Positions 1 through 8,290 of a DNA stretch of 8,413 nucleotides are shown piece after piece. Each line of letters opens with the position of its first letter. The stretch's first letter is position 1. The DNA is from Acidimicrobiales bacterium (GTDB taxonomy: Bacteria; Actinomycetota; Acidimicrobiia; Acidimicrobiales; VFJN01), in the NCBI GenBank assembly GCA_016936035.1, contig JAFGPU010000081.1, positions 1 through 8,413 on the forward strand, written 5' to 3'. A program made the position numbers and the translations under genes. The notes beneath the pieces were generated by a model, which made no database searches, was not told the origin of the DNA, and saw only the letters and a list, made by a program, of their open reading frames with translations.

Positions 1-9
1 AGGCCACCA

Positions 10-906
10 CTAGACCCGCCACCCCGGAGGGGGCGTGTCGCCGTGCCCGTCGGGGTGGCGGGCGGCCTCGACCACGATGCCGACGCCCTCGGCGAGGACC
101 GGGGGCAGCAGGGCGTGCACCGCAGCCACCAGATCGTCGAGGCGAGGCAGGCGGGACAGCAGCCACCGTGCCCACATGCCGTCGTCCATCCACGCCGCCA
201 GCGCAGGTGACGGTTGTGGCCCGGGTACGTCGACCACCGCCGGCTCGGCCCGCAGCCGCGCCCATGGCCACGCCTCGGCCAGGGTGGCGGCCGACGCGGC
301 CAGCGCCACCGGCGCGCTGGTGGCGACCGCACCGTGGCCGTCGAGGCCCGTGGCCGCGTGGAGCTCGGCGACGGCGGCCCACGAGCGCAGGCGCGCGGCA
401 CCGTCGGCGCGGGTGGCGACGTCGACGATGCGGTCGAGCCACGACAGTGTCCACAGCCCGAGCGTCGACGACGGCGGGGGCGCGGTGGTGACACCCAGCG
501 CCCGCCGGCAGGCGTCGGCCACAGCGCCCTGGGGCCGGCCCGGCTGCGGGGTGACCTGGCCACCTCGGCGCAGCAGGCCTGCGGCGGCTCCGTCGCGGCC
601 CACCAGGATCGTCACCGTGACGTCGTCGGAGTCGGTTGCCGTGTCGTCGTACCGCCCCGAGGCGTCGAGCCGGTGCGTCCGGCCGTCGCACGACACGCCG
701 AGCGCCCGCCAGTGGGGCGGGGCCCGGAAGCCGAGCAGCAGGTCGAGCGGGTGCGAGCCCTCGAGCGGAAACCAGGTGAACGCCTCGGGGAGGGCCACGA
801 GGTCGCTGAGGCGGAGGATGGCACCATCGGCGCCGATGGCCGACAGGTCGGCATCGGCTGCGGCAGCGAGGGCCATGAGGTGGTCGTGGTCGGGGGAGGG
901 GCGCAT
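10..906 (-). CDS. Hypothetical protein, 298 aa, family not recognised
   Basis: I do not recognise this protein. The ATG at 906 is well supported by a GGAGG Shine-Dalgarno seven bases upstream (914-918), and the frame ends at a TAG at 10-12, so the gene is complete. There is no signal peptide or clear membrane segment. The N-terminal ~120 residues look like a mixed alpha/beta domain, with a stretch reading LLGFRAPPHWRALGV near residues 57-71 and a beta-rich VTVTILVGRDG near 96-106. A proline-rich linker (residues ~117-150) leads to an Ala/Leu-rich, probably helical C-terminal half rich in tryptophan. It resembles conserved hypothetical actinobacterial proteins in style, but I cannot assign a fold or function. 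It is the last gene of the minus-strand run, 91 bases after the exonuclease gene. Its RBS lies inside a predicted hairpin (910-963). That the frame is real is fairly certain; the function is unknown. Confidence 0.8.
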   Translation of the reverse strand: MRPSPDHDHLMALAAAADADLSAIGADGAILRLSDLVALPEAFTWFPLEGSHPLDLLLGFRAPPHWRALGVSCDGRTHRLDASGRYDDTATDSDDVTVTILVGRDGAAAGLLRRGGQVTPQPGRPQGAVADACRRALGVTTAPPPSSTLGLWTLSWLDRIVDVATRADGAARLRSWAAVAELHAATGLDGHGAVATSAPVALAASAATLAEAWPWARLRAEPAVVDVPGPQPSPALAAWMDDGMWARWLLSRLPRLDDLVAAVHALLPPVLAEGVGIVVEAARHPDGHGDTPPPGWRV

Positions 907-909
907 GAG

Positions 910-963
910 GGTGCCTCCGGACTGAGCTGATCGCCGTCATCGGTGATCAGTGCCGGAGGCGCC
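910..963 (-). promoter_or_regulatory. Imperfect inverted repeat / hairpin burying the SD of the 298-aa gene
   Basis: The arms 913-920 and 953-960 are perfect 8-bp inverted repeats (GCCTCCGG / CCGGAGGC). The stem can extend outward through a G-U pair to 910-911/962-963, and inward by five more pairs (921-925 with 947-951) past one bulged base at 952. In the minus-strand transcript the 3' arm carries the GGAGG Shine-Dalgarno of the gene starting at 906, so the folded form would mask it, with the ATG just beyond the base of the stem. A competing inner pairing (TGATC with GATCA) exists in the loop. No U-run follows, so it does not look like an intrinsic terminator. The repeat is visible directly; a role in translation control is inference. 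Confidence 0.45.
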
Positions 964-997
964 GGCGGGGAGACCACGAACCCGCAGGGGAGCGACG

Positions 998-1612
998 CTA
1001 CCGGGCGGGTGTGACACCCAGGTCGACGCAGCCCGCCACGCCCGGCAGGCGCCGCTCGGCCAGCACCCGCGCCAGCCGGGCGTCGCTGGCCACGTACGCG
1101 TCGAGGACCTCGGCGGGCAGCTCGTGGATGCGGGCGCGGTCGACCTCGACCGGGGCGAGGCCCACCACGCGTGCGATGGCCTTGAGTGAGCACGACACCT
1201 GGAGCACCCGCCCGACGTCGCCCCGGTAGACGCGGTAGGCGTCGAGGTGGCGGTGCCCGTGCCAGGTGGCCCGGTAAGCGCCGGTGTGCCCCGGCAGGGG
1301 GCCCCGGCTGAGCACCACGGTCGGGTCGCGCTCGAGCACCAGGCCGAGCTCGACCCGGCACGCCCCGGCCCTGTCGGCCAGGAACGGCAGGTCGAAGGCG
1401 CCGCCGTTCCACGTGGCGATGATGCCCGGCTCGAGGGTGGCGAGGCGGTGGTCGACCGCAGCCAGCAGGTCGGGCTCGGGCCCGGTGAACACCTCGTCGC
1501 CGCTCGTGGTGGACAGGGCGACCGTGACGACGGGCGACACGGCCGGGTCGAGGCCGTCGATCGTCGTGTCGGTCTCGATGTCGAGCCCGTAGATCGCGGC
1601 CGTCCCGTGCAT
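998..1612 (-). CDS. DEDDy-type 3'-5' exonuclease (RNase H-like fold, PolB-exonuclease-like), 204 aa
   Basis: Predicted metal-dependent 3'-5' exonuclease of the DnaQ-like superfamily, of the stand-alone kind related to the proofreading domain of family-B polymerases. The motifs are all present: Exo I as LDIET with D11 and E13, Exo II as N-x3-F-D (N69, F73, D74), an additional HLDAY (D124), and Exo III as Y-x3-D (Y173, D177), which places it in the DEDDy subgroup. There is no polymerase or helicase domain, and 204 residues fits a single nuclease domain. The ATG at 1612 was chosen because homology-like sequence begins immediately after it; the frame stays open to 2092, but that part is the shadow of the PAQR gene. 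The start lies 29 bases after the upstream stop, with no clear Shine-Dalgarno, so the message may be leaderless or read by coupling. The substrate (DNA or RNA) cannot be told from sequence. Confidence 0.85.
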   Translation of the reverse strand: MHGTAAIYGLDIETDTTIDGLDPAVSPVVTVALSTTSGDEVFTGPEPDLLAAVDHRLATLEPGIIATWNGGAFDLPFLADRAGACRVELGLVLERDPTVVLSRGPLPGHTGAYRATWHGHRHLDAYRVYRGDVGRVLQVSCSLKAIARVVGLAPVEVDRARIHELPAEVLDAYVASDARLARVLAERRLPGVAGCVDLGVTPAR

Positions 1613-1641
1613 GACGAGAGTATGACGGGGGCCTGTGACGC
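1613..1641 (-). promoter_or_regulatory. Short spacer with possible -10 element for a leaderless exonuclease transcript
   Basis: The 29 bases between the PAQR stop and the exonuclease ATG have no purine-rich Shine-Dalgarno. Read on the minus strand, CATACTCTCGTC sits directly before the ATG. Its CATACT, or the overlapping TACTCT that fits TANNNT, would place transcription initiation at or very near the start codon, as in leaderless actinobacterial mRNAs. I see no good -35 hexamer. This is a weak candidate only; simple read-through from the PAQR gene is equally possible. Confidence 0.15.
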
Positions 1642-2316
1642 TCAGCCGAGCGCGAGGACCACCGCGAGGTAGTGGCAGGCGAAGCCGACGATGGTGCCCG
1701 CGTGGAAGATCTCGTGGTAGCCGAACACCGCCGGCATCGGGTCGGGCCGCCTGAGCGCGTACACCACGCCGCCCGCGCTGTAGGCGAGGCCGCCGGCCAC
1801 GACGAGGGCGATCACCGCGGTGCCGCCCGCACGGGCCAGGTCCGGGAGCACCGCCACCGCCACCCACCCGAGCGCCACGTAGAACGGCGTGTACAGCCAG
1901 GCGGGGGCCGTCAGCCAGGCGACCCGGAAGACGATGCCGGCGAGAGCGCCCACCCAGACGACGGTGAGCACCGTCCGCTGGGTGGTCCCGGAGAGCAGGG
2001 CCACCGTGAGGGGCGTGTAGGTGCCGGCGATCATGAGGAAGATGTTGGAGTGGTCGAGCCGCCGGAGGCGGGCACGGGTGCGGTCGTCCCACCGCCCCCG
2101 GTGGTACAGGGCGCTGACGCCGAACAGGACCGCCGTGGCGAGCGTGTAGACGAGGCTCGCCCGGCGCTCGGTGGCGTCGTCCGCGACCGCGAGCAGCAGC
2201 ACGGCGCCGGTCACCAGCGACAGGGGGAAGGCGACCAGGTGCAGCATGCCCCGCAGACGGGGCTTGGTCAGGGCGGCATCGAGCGGGGCGAGGGTCGCGG
2301 CGTCGGCGGTGCTCAT
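1642..2316 (-). CDS. Hemolysin III family / PAQR (TrhA-like) integral membrane protein, 224 aa
   Basis: Bacterial member of the hemolysin-III/PAQR family, seven-helix membrane proteins whose eukaryotic relatives are adiponectin and progestin receptors; bacterial TrhA has been linked to membrane lipid and energy homeostasis rather than true haemolysis. Family motifs are clear: S-x2-LYH at residues 68-72, LDHSNIF at 87-93 followed by AGTYTP at 97-102, and YHEIFH at 200-205. The expected zinc ligands are H72, H201 and H205, with conserved S68 and D88 nearby. Hydrophobic segments fill most of the length and 224 residues is normal for the family. The ATG at 2316 gives a typical short cytoplasmic N-terminus. 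Its only SD-like bases (GGAG, three bases before ATG) lie in the 3' arm of a 32-bp palindrome. It starts 46 bases after aapP, so it may be co-transcribed with the transporter or controlled separately through the palindrome. Confidence 0.93.
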   Translation of the reverse strand: MSTADAATLAPLDAALTKPRLRGMLHLVAFPLSLVTGAVLLLAVADDATERRASLVYTLATAVLFGVSALYHRGRWDDRTRARLRRLDHSNIFLMIAGTYTPLTVALLSGTTQRTVLTVVWVGALAGIVFRVAWLTAPAWLYTPFYVALGWVAVAVLPDLARAGGTAVIALVVAGGLAYSAGGVVYALRRPDPMPAVFGYHEIFHAGTIVGFACHYLAVVLALG

Positions 2317-2319
2317 CGT

Positions 2320-2351
2320 CTCCAGCCTACCTACCGGTAGGTAGGCTGGAG
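2320..2351. repeat. Perfect 32-bp palindrome between aapP and the PAQR gene (candidate operator)
   Basis: The two 16-base arms are exact reverse complements meeting with no spacer between 2335 and 2336. The inner 18 bases read CTACCTACCGGTAGGTAG, so each arm contains a tandem CTAC repeat. The palindrome begins three bases upstream of the PAQR start codon and ends 11 bases short of the aapP stop. No U-run follows on either strand, which argues against an intrinsic terminator. The form (dyad symmetric, ACC-GGT centre) is like operators bound by TetR-family dimers, and its position over the RBS suits a repressor. In RNA it would form a hairpin hiding the SD. The palindrome is seen directly; the binding protein is unknown and no regulator gene lies in the window. 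Confidence 0.6.
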
Positions 2352-2362
2352 GGAGTCGATCG

Positions 2363-3162
<800 letters not shown>

Positions 3163-3166
<4 letters not shown>

Positions 3167-4428
3167 CGTTCTCCCACTCCCAGGCGCCGTTCGAGGCGCC
3201 GGCTCTCGCGTGACATGGTGGAGCAGCCGGCCCAGTAGATGAGGCCCACGAAGGCCAGGGCGAGCGGGCGCAGGCCGGCGCCCCGGAACGCGTCCTGCTG
3301 CGTCGCCGCCCGGGCGACGTCGAGCAGCTCGAAGAACCCGACGATGGCCAGCAGCGACGTGTCCTTGAACAGGCTGATGAACTGGCCCACCATCGCCGGG
3401 ATCACCGCCCGCAGCGCCTGGGGCAGCACCACGAGGCGCATGACCTTGACGGGTGACAGGCCGATCGCCTGCGCCGCTTCGATCTGGCCCCGCGGCACCG
3501 CCTGCAGGCCGCCCCGCACGATCTCGGCGATGTAGGCCGCCTCGAAGAGCGTGATGGCGATGACCGCCCGCACCAGGAAGCTGGGCGGGTCGATCGTGTT
3601 CGGGAACATGAAGCCGATCATGTACTGGCCGAGGAACAACAGCGTGACCAGCGGCACCGCCCGGAAGGCCTCGACGTAGCCGACCGTCACGATGCGGATG
3701 GCCGGCAGCGTCGATCGGCGCCCGAGCGCCAGCACCAGCCCGAGCGGGAAGGCCAGCACGATGCCGGCGACCGTCGCGGCCACCACCAGGTGCAGGCCGC
3801 CCCAGTCGTCCCAGCCCGTGCCCCGGCCGCCGCCGATGACGACCTGCAGCGCGACGACGAACCCGGCGACCACCAGCACCCACGTCCAGGGGCGGAGTCG
3901 GCCCGGGATGCGGGCGCCGGCGAGGCGACCGACCACCGCGACCGCGACCAGGCCCACGACACCGACGGTCGGCAGCACGGTGCGGGTGAAGCTGAGGATG
4001 GCGGCCACACCCAGCAGTGCGGGCCAGAAGCGGTGGACGATGCCCGCGGCGCGGCGCCACCACCCCTGGTCGGCGCCCTCCGGCGCGGTCGGGGCCACGA
4101 CGGCGGTCAGCGCCCCGGCGGTCACCGCCAACGCCGCGACGAGGACGAAGCTGGCCACCCACAGCCGCCACAGCTCGTCGCCCGGGTAGAAGCCCACCAT
4201 GAACAGCCGGAGGTTGACCCGCACGACCGTCCAGTCGGCGGTCACGAACACCCACCGGAGCAACCGGTAGACCGCCCACCCGGCGGCGATGCCGATGACC
4301 ACGGTCAGCGCCGCGTTGAGCGGCGTCGACGCCAGGTTGGCCCGCACCCAGGCACGGGGCGACAGGTCGCGGGCCGGGGGTTCCGGCTCGGGCGTCCCGA
4401 GGGGCTCGGCGAGCACGCTCGACGTCAT
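3163..4428 (-). CDS. aapM: General L-amino-acid ABC transporter permease, AapM-like, 421 aa
   Basis: Second membrane permease of the Aap importer, pairing with AapQ to form the translocation path. The EAA loop that docks on the ATPase is clear: E-A-A-x-A-I-G-L beginning near residue 317, preceded by [17 protein letters not shown] and followed by [14 protein letters not shown]. The long N-terminal part, with [13 protein letters not shown] near 29-41, [10 protein letters not shown] near 80-89 and several hydrophobic segments before the core, is the extended architecture of AapM/YhdY, much longer than ordinary ~220-residue PAAT permeases. I prefer the ATG at 4428; a GTG directly before it (4431) is also usable. 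Both follow the aapQ stop as TGAGTGATG, with GGAG six or nine bases upstream, so translation is likely coupled. The stop overlaps the aapP ATG by four bases (ATGA). Confidence 0.94.
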
Positions 4429-4431
4429 CAC

Positions 4432-5592
4432 TCAGCGCTCCACCAACCGGAGGCGATGGTTGGCCACGTTGGCCACGAGCGAGATGGACAGCGAGAGCAC
4501 GAGGTACAAGCCCATGGCGACCAGGATCGACGGGATCGCGGGCTGGCCGTTGCCGATGACGGTGTTCGTCACCGCCATCAGCTCGGCGAACGCCACCGCC
4601 ACGCCCAGCGAGGTGTTCTTCGTCAGGTTGAGGCACTGGTTGATGATCGGCGGGGTGGCGATGCGGAACGCCTGGGGCAGCACCACGTACCGCAGGCGCT
4701 GGCCTCCGGAGAGGCCGATCGCGCCGGCCGCTTCTGTCTGCCCCTTGGGAACGGCCTGGATCGAGCCCCGCACGATCTCGGCCACGTGCGACGAGGTGTA
4801 GAGCACCAGACCGACGAGCACCGCCACGAAAGGCAGGCCCATGCGGTTGCCGCCCTCGACGCTCAGGCCCACCACCTCGGGGCGTGACAGCACGACGGGG
4901 GCCGACAGGGCGACGTAGCCCGCGACGGCGACGGCGACGAACACGCCCCCGCCCCAGAGCCACCGGCGTGCGGGCGCGCCGGTGCGCTCCTCGACCCGCC
5001 CCCGCCAGGCCGCCAGCGCCAGGGCGACCACGAGGCCCGCCACCAGCAGTGCCAGGTACGGCAGCCCGTTGCCGTCGGCGCGGAGCGAGACGACGCCGAA
5101 CTCGGAGACCGAGAGCACGAGGACGCCGCCGACCTCGTTGGCCTCCGCGATCGGCGGCAGGGTGGCCAGTGCGGCGGCGTTGACGAACACGATGACCAGC
5201 AGCGGTGGCAGGTTGCGCAGCACCTCGACGTACACGCTGGCGACTCGCCGGACGAGCCAGTTGCCCGACAGCCGGGCGATGCCGAGCACCGTGCCGAGGA
5301 CGAGCGTGAGCACGATGCCCACCAGGGCGACCGTGATGGTGTTGCGCAGGCCCGTGAGCAGGGCCGCCTGCACCGTGTCGGACGGGCGCAGGTCGGTGTA
5401 CGCGATGCGGAACCCGGCCTGCTGGTCGAGGAAGCCGAAGTCGAGCTCGACGTCGTTGGCCAGCAGGTTGTCGTACAGGTAGGCGACGAAGGCGACGACC
5501 GCGACCAGCACGGCCACCTGGAACGCGATGCGCAGCACGCGCACGTCGCGCCACAGGGGCGGCCGGGAGCTGGTCGCGGTCGGGGTCGCCAT
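4432..5592 (-). CDS. aapQ: General L-amino-acid ABC transporter permease, AapQ-like, 386 aa
   Basis: First membrane permease of the Aap importer. After a short cytoplasmic N-terminus, a hydrophobic helix spans about residues 22-40, followed by the AapQ/YhdX-typical LDQQAGFRI (55-63). The transport core starts around [13 protein letters not shown] (81-93) and includes [14 protein letters not shown] (119-132). A family-typical extra segment of hydrophobic stretches (about 155-235) precedes the EAA loop, where E-A-A-G-A-I-G-L lies at 287-294 and is followed by [15 protein letters not shown]. The ATG at 5592 was chosen because it begins the plausible N-terminus; the frame is open to 5688, but that would overlap aapJ and adds only low-complexity Pro/Thr sequence. 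No good Shine-Dalgarno precedes this ATG, which lies 37 bases after the aapJ stop, so initiation may depend on readthrough by ribosomes from aapJ. The stop directly abuts the aapM start. Confidence 0.95.
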   Translation of the reverse strand: MATPTATSSRPPLWRDVRVLRIAFQVAVLVAVVAFVAYLYDNLLANDVELDFGFLDQQAGFRIAYTDLRPSDTVQAALLTGLRNTITVALVGIVLTLVLGTVLGIARLSGNWLVRRVASVYVEVLRNLPPLLVIVFVNAAALATLPPIAEANEVGGVLVLSVSEFGVVSLRADGNGLPYLALLVAGLVVALALAAWRGRVEERTGAPARRWLWGGGVFVAVAVAGYVALSAPVVLSRPEVVGLSVEGGNRMGLPFVAVLVGLVLYTSSHVAEIVRGSIQAVPKGQTEAAGAIGLSGGQRLRYVVLPQAFRIATPPIINQCLNLTKNTSLGVAVAFAELMAVTNTVIGNGQPAIPSILVAMGLYLVLSLSISLVANVANHRLRLVER

Positions 5593-5629
5593 CGGTGATG
5601 TGGGTGTCAGCGGTGGCCGAGCCGGCCGA

Positions 5630-6763
5630 TCACCGGTAGGGCGGGGCGTAGAGCAGGCCGCCGTCGGTCCACTGGGCGTTGGGCCCACGCTCGAGCCCGA
5701 GCGCCGTGTCGGGGCCGACGGTGCTGTCGTAGATCTCGCCGTAGTTGCCGACCTGGGTGATCACGTCCACCGCGAAGTCGACGTCGAGCCCGAGGCCGGG
5801 GTCGAACGCTGCGGGCTCGGCGTCCTCGTCGTCGGGGTCGGGGATCGGCTGGCCCAGGAACCGGAGGACGTCGAGGTTGTCGCTCTCCGTCATCTCCTCG
5901 ACGTTGTCGCTGGTGATGCCGAGCTCCTCGGCCAGGATCGGCGCGATCACGGCCCAGCCGACCGCGTCGGCCCACTCGTCGTCGCCGTCCAGCACGACCG
6001 GCCCGAGCGGCTCCTTCGAGAACGTCTCCTCGAAGATGGTGAGCGCCTCGGGCCCGCCCTCGGCGTCGGGGAACGCCGAGCGCACGCCGGCGAGCTGCGA
6101 CTTGTCGGACGTCCAGCCCTGGCACTGGCCGGCGGTGAACGCGTCCTGGATCTCGTCGGCCCCGGTGAAGGTGAGGGGCTCGTAGTCGATGCCCGCCGCC
6201 GATGCCGCCGTCGCCAGGTTGAGCTCGGTGGTGGTGCCCGACAGCACGCAGATCGTCGTGCCGTCCATGTCGGCGATGGAGGCGTAGTCCGAGTCGGACC
6301 GCACCATCATGCCCTGGCCGTCGTAGAACGTCGTGGTCAGGAACCGGCTGTTCTCGGTGCCGTCACGGCTCGACGTCCAGGTGGTGTTGCGCGACAGCAC
6401 GTCGATGTCGCCGGCCTGCAGCGCGGTGAAGCGGGTCTCGGTGTCGAGCGAGACGTACTCGACCGCCTCGGCGTCGCCGAGCACCCCCGCCGCGATCACG
6501 CGGCAGAACTCGACGTCGAAGCCCGTGTAGTTGCCTTCGTCGTCGATGAGGCCGAAGCCGGGCACGGCCTCGTTGACGCCGCAGCGCAACGTGCCACGGT
6601 CGCGCACCTCTGCGAGCAGGCCGCCGCCGCCACCGCCGCCGCCGCTCGCCTCTTCGCTTTCGTCGCCGTTCGAGTCGTCGGAATCGTCGCTACACGAGGT
6701 GGCGAGCAGGCCGAGCGCGATCAGCGCCCCGGCCACCCTCCATGGTCGTGTCCGTCGGAGCAT
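5630..6763 (-). CDS. aapJ: General L-amino-acid ABC transporter substrate-binding lipoprotein, AapJ-like, 377 aa
   Basis: Extracytoplasmic solute-binding protein that captures L-amino acids for AapQMP. The N-terminus is a lipoprotein signal peptide: basic MLRRTRPWR, a hydrophobic run, then ATSC with the lipidated cysteine at residue 24. Next is an acidic Ser/Asp/Glu linker (25-40) and eight consecutive glycines (41-48), probably a flexible tether. The mature domain shows AapJ/YhdW hallmarks in order: RGTLRCGVNEAVPGF, GFDVEFCRVIAA, LSRNTTWTSSRDG, YDGQGMMV, CVLSGTTTELNLA, TSDKSQLAGVR, SKEPLGPVVLDGDDEW, NYGEIYDSTVGP, and a C-terminal QWTDGGLLYAPPYR. The protein is strongly acidic. The ATG at 6763 has an AGGGGG Shine-Dalgarno five bases upstream. 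It is the first gene of the transporter operon. The precise substrate range cannot be read from sequence; broad L-amino-acid uptake is known for the Rhizobium namesake. Confidence 0.96.
   Translation of the reverse strand: MLRRTRPWRVAGALIALGLLATSCSDDSDDSNGDESEEASGGGGGGGGLLAEVRDRGTLRCGVNEAVPGFGLIDDEGNYTGFDVEFCRVIAAGVLGDAEAVEYVSLDTETRFTALQAGDIDVLSRNTTWTSSRDGTENSRFLTTTFYDGQGMMVRSDSDYASIADMDGTTICVLSGTTTELNLATAASAAGIDYEPLTFTGADEIQDAFTAGQCQGWTSDKSQLAGVRSAFPDAEGGPEALTIFEETFSKEPLGPVVLDGDDEWADAVGWAVIAPILAEELGITSDNVEEMTESDNLDVLRFLGQPIPDPDDEDAEPAAFDPGLGLDVDFAVDVITQVGNYGEIYDSTVGPDTALGLERGPNAQWTDGGLLYAPPYR
6621..6644 (-). repeat. GGC/GGT trinucleotide run encoding Gly8 in AapJ
   Basis: A short trinucleotide tract (CCG units on the plus strand, interrupted once by CCA) encodes the eight-glycine tether of AapJ between the acidic linker and the binding domain. 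It is interrupted and short, but could change length by slippage in steps of whole codons without breaking the frame. Confidence 0.6.
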
Positions 6764-6939
6764 GGGTTCCCCCTTGTCGGCAGCCGCGGAGCATCGGTGA
6801 TCCGTGCGCCCCTCGCTCGCGTTCCCGTTGCCCCCGGCCGGTTGTCTGCGCCGCCGACACTATCCACCGTCCGCACCAGCGGGCGCGCTTTTCGTGTTGC
6901 GATCGCGCGACGCCGCCGCCGGTTCGGTGGGCGATCTGC
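6764..6939 (-). promoter_or_regulatory. Leader region of the aapJQMP operon
   Basis: This 176-base stretch between the PhoH stop and aapJ must hold the operon's promoter if the transporter is transcribed separately. Directly before aapJ is AGGGGG (6769-6774), a good ribosome binding site with a five-base spacing. A possible -10 (TAGTGT on the minus strand, 6857-6862) lies in the least GC-rich part, but no convincing -35 lies 16-18 bases upstream of it. At 6792-6802 it contains GATCACCGATG (minus strand), a motif repeated in two other spacers. I see no clear intrinsic terminator for the PhoH gene; only a weak GC-rich pairing near 6885-6910 without a U-run. The promoter position is therefore uncertain. 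Confidence 0.35.
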
Positions 6940-8250
6940 TCAGGCCGGGGCCGTGCCGTCGAGCACCTGGGTCACCAGCGCGGCCACCGGGCTGCGCTCG
7001 GCCCGGGTGAGCGTGACGTGCGCGAACAGCGGGTGGCCCTTGAGGGTCTCGATCACCGAGGCGATGCCGTCGTGCCGGCCCACCCGCAGGTTGTCCCGCT
7101 GGGCGACGTCGTGGGTGAGGATGACCCGGCTGCCCTGGCCGAGGCGGCTGAGCGCGGTGAGCAGCACCGTGCGCTCGAGGTTCTGCGCCTCGTCGATGAC
7201 CACGACGCTGTCGGTCAGGCTGCGGCCCCGGATGTGGGTGAGCGGCAGCACCTCGAGCAGGCCGCGGTCGAAGACCTCGTCGATGACCTCCTGGCCGGCG
7301 ATGGCCTCGAGGGCGTCGGTGACCGCCGCCCCCCACGGAAGCATCTTCTCGGTCTCGGATCCGGGCAGGTAGCCCAGGTCCTGGCCCCCGACCGGGAAGA
7401 TGGGCCGGAAGACGATGACCCGGTTGTGGGTGCGCTGCTCGAGCACCGCGTCGAGGCCGGCCGCCAGCGCCAGGACGCTCTTGCCGGTGCCCGCCGGTCC
7501 CCCCAGGCTGACGATGCCGACGTCCTGGTCGGCCAGCAGGTCGATGGCGATGCGCTGCTCGGCCGAGCGGCCGCGCACGTCGAACAGGGAGCGGTCGGGG
7601 CGGACCAGGTGCACGCGCTTGTCCTCGTGCACCCGACCGAGGCCCGACTGGGTGCCGGCGTGCAGCACCACCCCCGTGTTGCACGGCAGGTCGCGTGCCT
7701 GGGCCACGTCGACGACGTGCTCGTCGAACAGGACGTCGATGGCGGCGCCGTCGACGTCGAGTCGGGTGACGCCCGGCCAGTTGGCGTCGGTGGCGAGCTC
7801 GTTGCGGTACTCCTCGGCGTCGAGCCCGACGATCGACGCCTTGAGGCGGAGCGGCAGGTCCTTGGTGACGACGCTGACGTCGCGCCCTTCGGCCGCGAGG
7901 TTGCGGCCGACCGCCAGGATGCGGTGGTCGTTGGTCTCGCCGCTGAGGGCCGCGGGGAACCCCGCCATCTCGGTGTGGTTGACCTCGACCCGCAGGGTGC
8001 CGCCCTCGTCGTTGACCGGCATGGGTCGCAGCAGCGACCCGTGCGCCAGACGGAGGTCCTCGAGCATGCGCAGCGTCTCGCGTGCCGCCCACCCCAGCTC
8101 GGGGTGGTGGCGCTTCCCTTCGAGCTCGGTCAGCACGACCAGGGGGATCACCACCTCGTGCTCCGCGAAGCGCTGCAGCGCCCACGGGTCCGAGAGCAGC
8201 ACCGACGTGTCGAGTACGTAGACGCGCGCGTCCACAGCGAAATCGGTCAA
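6940..8250 (-). CDS. PIN domain - PhoH ATPase fusion (PhoH2/YlaK-like ribonuclease-helicase), 436 aa
   Basis: Two-domain protein of the PhoH2 class. The N-terminal PIN nuclease domain (about 9-150) carries the acidic set D14 in [14 protein letters not shown]42 in [11 protein letters not shown]108 in TNDHRIL and D131 in VVTKD. The C-terminal PhoH ATPase has Walker [10 protein letters not shown] (250-258), [16 protein letters not shown] (282-297) and Walker [10 protein letters not shown] (349-357). The mycobacterial PhoH2 protein of this layout is reported to couple RNA unwinding and RNA cleavage, so a role in RNA processing or decay is likely. The start is uncertain. I prefer TTG at 8250 because GGGGG lies five bases upstream, the same geometry as aapJ, and it gives a family-like length. 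GTG at 8262 or 8280 are alternatives; ATG at 8337 would overlap the preceding gene by 47 bases. It ends with TGA at 6940-6942. Confidence 0.92.
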   Translation of the reverse strand: MTDFAVDARVYVLDTSVLLSDPWALQRFAEHEVVIPLVVLTELEGKRHHPELGWAARETLRMLEDLRLAHGSLLRPMPVNDEGGTLRVEVNHTEMAGFPAALSGETNDHRILAVGRNLAAEGRDVSVVTKDLPLRLKASIVGLDAEEYRNELATDANWPGVTRLDVDGAAIDVLFDEHVVDVAQARDLPCNTGVVLHAGTQSGLGRVHEDKRVHLVRPDRSLFDVRGRSAEQRIAIDLLADQDVGIVSLGGPAGTGKSVLALAAGLDAVLEQRTHNRVIVFRPIFPVGGQDLGYLPGSETEKMLPWGAAVTDALEAIAGQEVIDEVFDRGLLEVLPLTHIRGRSLTDSVVVIDEAQNLERTVLLTALSRLGQGSRVILTHDVAQRDNLRVGRHDGIASVIETLKGHPLFAHVTLTRAERSPVAALVTQVLDGTAPA

Positions 8251-8290
8251 CGGAACCCCCACGTGTGCCGGGACTGTCACCACGGGCCAG

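Noticed and set aside
824..839. 16-bp perfect palindrome CCATCGGCGCCGATGG
   Set aside because: It is inside the coding sequence of the 298-aa gene and simply follows from high-GC codons for the residues AIGADG; it has no special position relative to a start or stop.
1613..2092. N-terminal extension of the exonuclease to 2092
   Set aside because: The added 160 residues are Arg/Pro/Gly-rich shadow of the PAQR gene, whose family motifs in another frame are unambiguous.
2320..2351. The palindrome as an intrinsic terminator of the transporter operon
   Set aside because: No run of T follows on either strand, and the 3' arm carries the next gene's SD. A factor-assisted terminator role is not excluded, but nothing in the sequence supports it.
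6899..6906. GCGATCGC 8-bp palindrome and nearby GC-rich pairing after PhoH as a terminator
   Set aside because: The octamer is common in high-GC genomes, the stem is short and broken, and there is no U-tract.
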